DNA of 10,211 bases from Deferribacteres bacterium (lineage in GTDB: Bacteria; Nitrospirota; Thermodesulfovibrionia; UBA6902). A program made the translations under genes and the position numbers. The DNA lies in NCBI GenBank assembly GCA_013152795.1, contig JAADFS010000100.1:1-10211 (forward strand), given 5' to 3'. Below are positions 6,931 through 10,211 of the stretch, piece by piece (position 1 is the first letter of the stretch; each line of letters opens with the position of its first letter). Below the pieces are notes generated by a model. The model was not told the DNA's origin, searched no databases, and saw nothing but the letters and a program-made list of their open reading frames with translations.

Positions 6931-7809
6931 TTATCCTTTCAGCGCCTCCACGCCTCCGACAATGTCCATAAGCTCTGCGGTGATGCTTGCCTGTCTCGCC
7001 TTGTTATACTGAAGTGTCAGGGAGTCTATCATCTCGTCCGCATTCTTGGTGGCATTTTCCATTGCCGTCATTCTTGCCGCCTCTTCCGATGCCTGTGATT
7101 CAAGTAATGCCCTGTAGATCTGCACCTCGATATTCTTTGGGAGAAGCTGGCTCAGTATCGCCTGCTGCGAAGGTTCGTATATGAAAACAGTTGATGCCTC
7201 CTCCGGCCCTTCCCCGCCTTTTTCACTTTCAGGCGGCGCCATGGGCACGAGTTGCGCTACGACCACTTCCTGACTTATCACGGTCTTGAACTGGTTATAG
7301 ACTATAAAGACTTCATCTATGGCCTCATTCATGTAGTTTTCTATTATGTCTTCCGCTATGCGCCGCACGTCGGAATACACGAGCTTACCGGACAGCCCCG
7401 TCCACTCATTGCGCATCTCCACCTTGCGCCTTTTAAAGTAATCCCTTGCCTTTCTACCGACGACGCTTATGCTGACACGGAAGTTCTCCGCCTTCCATCC
7501 GGAGATGGTTCTTTCCGCTTCCTTCAGCACGTTCGAATTGAAGGCACCGCACAACCCCCTGTCACTTGTCAGAACGAGCAACTCTATCGTACGCCTCGGC
7601 CTCTGGACGAGCAGGGGATGCAGATCGCCCTCGCCTCCTGACAGTGCCGCGATCACGGAATTCATCTTCTCCGCGTAAGGCCTCATCTGGATCATTCTCG
7701 CCTGCGCCTTTCTCAGCTTGGCGGCGGCGACCATCTTCATGGCCTTTGTGATCTGTTTTGTATTTGAAACGGCGTTTATTCTTCTCTTTATATCTCTTAG
7801 TGTAGCCAT
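6931..7809 (-). CDS. atpG: ATP synthase F1 subunit gamma
   Basis: A 292-residue central-shaft subunit that rotates inside the alpha3beta3 ring. Both diagnostic ends are present: MATLRDIKRRINAVSNTKQITKAM at the N-terminus, and an ATKNADEMIDSLTLQYNKARQASITAEL-type helix at the C-terminus, which together form the coiled-coil shaft. TSDRGLCGAFN (about 81-91) marks the Rossmann-like middle domain. A Gly/Glu/Pro-rich insertion (PPESEKGGEGPEEAS, about 192-206) makes a small extra loop. The ATG at 7809 has only a weak GAG as ribosome site and lies 63 bases after atpA, a gap that holds two hairpins. Confidence 0.97.
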   Translation of the reverse strand: MATLRDIKRRINAVSNTKQITKAMKMVAAAKLRKAQARMIQMRPYAEKMNSVIAALSGGEGDLHPLLVQRPRRTIELLVLTSDRGLCGAFNSNVLKEAERTISGWKAENFRVSISVVGRKARDYFKRRKVEMRNEWTGLSGKLVYSDVRRIAEDIIENYMNEAIDEVFIVYNQFKTVISQEVVVAQLVPMAPPESEKGGEGPEEASTVFIYEPSQQAILSQLLPKNIEVQIYRALLESQASEEAARMTAMENATKNADEMIDSLTLQYNKARQASITAELMDIVGGVEALKG

Positions 7810-7827
7810 TGTTTCTCAGAAGCTGTC

Positions 7828-7858
7828 GGCTTTCAGCCAGCGGGCTCTATCGACCCGC
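7828..7858 (-). other. Pair of hairpins between atpA and atpG
   Basis: In the atpA-atpG gap the transcript can form GCGGG/CCCGC with a nine-base loop (7840-7858) and GGCT/AGCC with a three-base loop (7828-7838). They lie next to each other, just downstream of the self-complementary GCCGGCCGGC (7862-7871). No T-run follows. The region is GC-rich compared with the other gaps. It may set mRNA stability or lower gamma translation; that is inference. Confidence 0.4.
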
Positions 7859-7872
7859 CGTGCCGGCCGGCT

Positions 7873-9390
7873 TTATGCCTGAAATCCTTTCTTGAATTCT
7901 TCTATCGCCTTGGACAGTTTTTCCTTCAGTGTATCGTCAATCTCCTTTTTCTCGCGGAGTTCGGCCCGTATGTCGTCCTTTGTCCCTTTCATGAACTTGA
8001 GGAATTCCTCCTCGAATCTCTTCACGGCTTCAACCGGGATGTCGTCTATGTAACCCTGCGTGCCTGCAAAGAGGACGATTACCTGGTCTTCCATGGGGAG
8101 CGGGACATACTGGTTCTGCTTAAGGAGCTCGACCATTCTCTTGCCGCGTTCTATCTGTGCGAGGGTCGCCTTGTCAAGGTCGGAGCCGAACTGGGCGAAC
8201 GCCGCCATCTCCCTGTACTGGGCAAGGTCAAGCCTGAGGGTTCCCGCCACCTGTTTCATCGCCTTGGTCTGGGCGGCGCCGCCGACGCGGCTGACTGACA
8301 GGCCCACGTTGATGGCCGGCCTTACGCCTGCATAGAACAGCTCGGGCTCAAGGTAAATCTGCCCGTCTGTAATTGAAATGACGTTTGTAGGGATATAACC
8401 GGAGACGTCGCCTGCCTGTGTCTCGATAATCGGCAGCGCGGTAAGGGAGCCTCCGCCGAGCTTGTCTGAGAGCTTCGCAGCCCTTTCAAGGAGTCGTGAA
8501 TGGAGATAGAAAACGTCTCCCGGGAATGCCTCACGTCCCGGCGGGCGTCTCAGCAGGAGTGAAAGCTGCCTGTATGCCGTGGCCTGTTTACTGAGATCGT
8601 CATAGATTATGAGCGCGTGCCTGCCGCTGTCCCTGAAATATTCGCCCATCGCGCATCCGGTGTACGGGGCGATGTACTGAAGCGGTGCGGGCTCGCTCGC
8701 GGAAGCCGAGACTATAATGGTGTGCTCCATTGCGCCCTCTTCTTCAAGCTTCTTGGCGACACGGACGATATTGGAACGTTTCTGTCCGACTGCAACGTAG
8801 ATGCACATCACGTCGCCGCCTTTCTGGTTGATGATGGCGTCGATTCCTATCGCTGTTTTTCCTGTCTGGCGGTCACCGATGATAAGCTCCCTCTGTCCCC
8901 TGCCGACCGGGATCATCGCGTCCACGGCCTTAAGGCCCGTCTGCATGGGCTCGCGCACAGGCTGCCTGTCGATAATACCGGGCGCCACTACATCAACGAT
9001 CCTCGTCTCCTTCGCATTGATCGGCCCCTTTCCGTCAATAGGCTGGCCTATGGCATTGACCGCCCTTCCCAGCAGGGCCTCTCCCACAGGCACTGACATG
9101 ATCTTTCCGGTGCGTTTGACGATATCACCTTCTTTAATAAGTGTGTCCTCACCGAAGAGAACCGCACCCACGGAATCTTCCTCCAGGTTAAGCGCCATGC
9201 CGAATATCTCATTCGGAAACTCGAGAAGCTCTGATGCCATACACTTGTCAAGGCCGTATATCGTCGCAATTCCGTCACCGACCTTGACAACCGTGCCAAC
9301 TTCGCTTACATCAACGCGCTTTTCAAAATCCGTTATCTGCTTTTTTATCAACTCACTGATTTCTTCAGCTTTAAGCTCTGTAACTTCCAT
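7873..9390 (-). CDS. atpA: ATP synthase F1 subunit alpha
   Basis: A 505-residue non-catalytic nucleotide-binding subunit, full length for the family. The N-terminal helix (about 1-25) docks onto the peripheral stalk. A beta-barrel follows (about 26-95), then the P-loop GDRQTGKT (172-179), the Walker B region ALIIYDDLSKQ (259-269), RRPPGREAFPGDVFYLHSRLLERAAKL (281-307), and SVSRVGGAAQT (365-375) with the Arg finger Arg368 that reaches the beta active site. A helical C-terminal domain ends the protein. The ATG at 9390 is preceded by GGGGGTGA, and the gap from atpH is only 17 bases. No departures from family-conserved residues were noticed. Confidence 0.98.
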   Translation of the reverse strand: MEVTELKAEEISELIKKQITDFEKRVDVSEVGTVVKVGDGIATIYGLDKCMASELLEFPNEIFGMALNLEEDSVGAVLFGEDTLIKEGDIVKRTGKIMSVPVGEALLGRAVNAIGQPIDGKGPINAKETRIVDVVAPGIIDRQPVREPMQTGLKAVDAMIPVGRGQRELIIGDRQTGKTAIGIDAIINQKGGDVMCIYVAVGQKRSNIVRVAKKLEEEGAMEHTIIVSASASEPAPLQYIAPYTGCAMGEYFRDSGRHALIIYDDLSKQATAYRQLSLLLRRPPGREAFPGDVFYLHSRLLERAAKLSDKLGGGSLTALPIIETQAGDVSGYIPTNVISITDGQIYLEPELFYAGVRPAINVGLSVSRVGGAAQTKAMKQVAGTLRLDLAQYREMAAFAQFGSDLDKATLAQIERGKRMVELLKQNQYVPLPMEDQVIVLFAGTQGYIDDIPVEAVKRFEEEFLKFMKGTKDDIRAELREKKEIDDTLKEKLSKAIEEFKKGFQA

Positions 9391-9407
9391 TAAATCACCC
9401 CCAGAAT

Positions 9408-9944
9408 TTATCTCATCAATTCCGCCCGTAAAAGACGAAGCTGACCTTTTACGCTGCTGTCGAAGATTGTACTGCCTACTTTAACAATGAATCCGCCGAG
9501 CAGGGATTTGTCTATCTCTTTTTCAATCGTAATATCCCTGTCGGTCATCCGCTTTAAGGCCTTCTTAAGGCGCTGGACATACTTGCTGTCCAGGTCCACA
9601 GGGGACACGACCACTGCGGTTGCCTTCTTTTGCCTTTCATTATATATGTTGAATGTCGCCGTAATAATCTCTTTCAGGGCGGACAGGTGTCCCTGGACTA
9701 TTATGAGTCTCAGGAATTTCTCGGTATTGGGATTGAACTTCAGCAGAGGGGCAAGCGCCTTGAACGCCTTTTCCTTTTCATTCTCACTGAATATCCTGCC
9801 GGCAAACAAAAGCCTGAGCTGCCTGTTTGCATCGATCAGGTCTGAAAAGGCCTTGAATTCATCAATGATCCCCGGTATCCCGGAAATATCGATGCTGTTG
9901 ATTATCGCCTTGCTGTACTTTTTTGCAATCTGGTTTTTGTTCAA
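9408..9944 (-). CDS. atpH: ATP synthase F1 subunit delta (OSCP)
   Basis: A 178-residue delta subunit that ties the peripheral stalk (b subunits) to the top of F1. The N-terminal six-helix domain, which binds the alpha N-terminus, covers about residues 1-105. The C-terminal part, which binds the b subunits, holds the family hallmark LLGGFIVKVGSTIFDSSVKG (148-167). The start is TTG at 9944, preceded by GAGGCGAAAAA. In an undisturbed frame the atpF stop TGA would overlap this TTG (TTGA), a typical coupled junction. Because of the duplication in atpF the upstream frame now stops 30 bases earlier. An ATG start is not available near this position. Confidence 0.95.
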   Translation of the reverse strand: MNKNQIAKKYSKAIINSIDISGIPGIIDEFKAFSDLIDANRQLRLLFAGRIFSENEKEKAFKALAPLLKFNPNTEKFLRLIIVQGHLSALKEIITATFNIYNERQKKATAVVVSPVDLDSKYVQRLKKALKRMTDRDITIEKEIDKSLLGGFIVKVGSTIFDSSVKGQLRLLRAELMR

Positions 9945-9974
9945 TTTTTCGCCTCGAGTCTCTTGATGTAATCA

Positions 9975-10211
9975 TTAATAAGGAATAAGGATATCCTGTT
10001 CCTTTTTGCCCAGTTTCTCCCTGATCTGTTTTTCCGCAAGTTCAAGGGCCATGAGCGCTGCGTCGGATTTTATCTTTTCCTTTGCCTTCTGCAGCTCAAA
10101 GTCAATATTGGACTTCGCCTGTTCAAGTATCCTTTCCTTCAGGTGTTCTCCCTCGGCGATGATCGCCTCTTTTTCCTTTTGCCCGGACTTTCTTGCGGCT
10201 TCGATTATCTG
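9975..10211 (-). CDS. atpF: ATP synthase F0 subunit b (or b'), 3' end, frameshifted tail
   Basis: These are the last 78 codons of a peripheral-stalk b-type subunit; the membrane anchor lies beyond the right edge. What is visible is one long charged helix rich in Lys, Glu and Ala (for example EAARKSGQKEKEAIIAEGE and ALELAEKQIREKLGKKEQD), the normal dimerisation and delta-binding part. The frame then ends in DILIPY and a TAA at 9975-9977. The TAA arises from a perfect 7-bp tandem duplication. Without the second copy the same sequence reads DILINDYIKRLEAKN and a TGA at 9941-9943, which is what b subunits normally look like and which overlaps the atpH start. The protein therefore loses its last 11 residues and gains Pro-Tyr. 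Whether this is b or a second b' copy cannot be told here. Confidence 0.9.
   Translation of the reverse strand, partial: QIIEAARKSGQKEKEAIIAEGEHLKERILEQAKSNIDFELQKAKEKIKSDAALMALELAEKQIREKLGKKEQDILIPY
9977..9990. repeat. 7-bp tandem duplication in atpF
   Basis: AATAAGG occurs twice in direct contact (9977-9983 and 9984-9990 on the + strand). Seven is not a multiple of three, so the extra copy moves atpF into a frame with an immediate stop. A short perfect direct repeat is the kind of sequence produced and removed by replication slippage. Confidence 0.9.

Overview
All recognisable genes in this window lie on the minus strand. Taken together they suggest the chromosome of a free-living, roughly mid-GC Gram-negative-type bacterium. 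The mix of genes (F-type ATP synthase with a separate delta subunit, KhpA, a TrmN6-like methyltransferase, a lone large dynamin-like GTPase, a ROK kinase) would fit Nitrospirota or Desulfobacterota, but no marker here fixes the phylum. There is no plasmid, phage, IS or CRISPR signature.

Reading in the direction of transcription (right to left), the window opens inside an F0F1 ATP synthase operon: atpF (b, 3' end only), atpH (delta), atpA (alpha), atpG (gamma), atpD (beta), atpC (epsilon). This is the usual order for the soluble F1 part. It appears to end at a hairpin plus T-run just after atpC (4941-4983). Next come a phosphoglycolate-phosphatase-like HAD hydrolase (gph), a single-KH-domain RNA-binding protein (khpA) that seems to have its own promoter, a TrmN6/YfiC-type adenine-N6 methyltransferase, tRNA-Ala(GGC), a 745-residue dynamin-family GTPase, and the 5' part of a ROK-family sugar kinase with its own sigma70-like promoter. 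The ATP synthase genes act as one complex. The genes to their left are housekeeping or RNA-related and show no obvious shared pathway.

Three things stand out. (1) The 3' end of atpF carries an exact 7-bp tandem duplication (AATAAGG twice on the + strand, 9977-9990). It shifts the frame and replaces the b-subunit C-terminus with two residues and a stop. Removing one copy restores a canonical tail whose stop codon overlaps the TTG start of atpH. (2) The beta subunit departs from the near-invariant F-type sequence around its conserved GYQPTL segment: a shorter GSTL stands there, and FRYTLAG replaces FRFTQAG, while the catalytic motifs are intact. (3) The dynamin-like GTPase has a compressed G4 motif without the usual Lys. 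I see no wholly new multi-gene system. No stretch longer than about 300 bases lacks a gene; the longest gaps are 4767-4986, which holds the atpC terminator, and 3928-4085.
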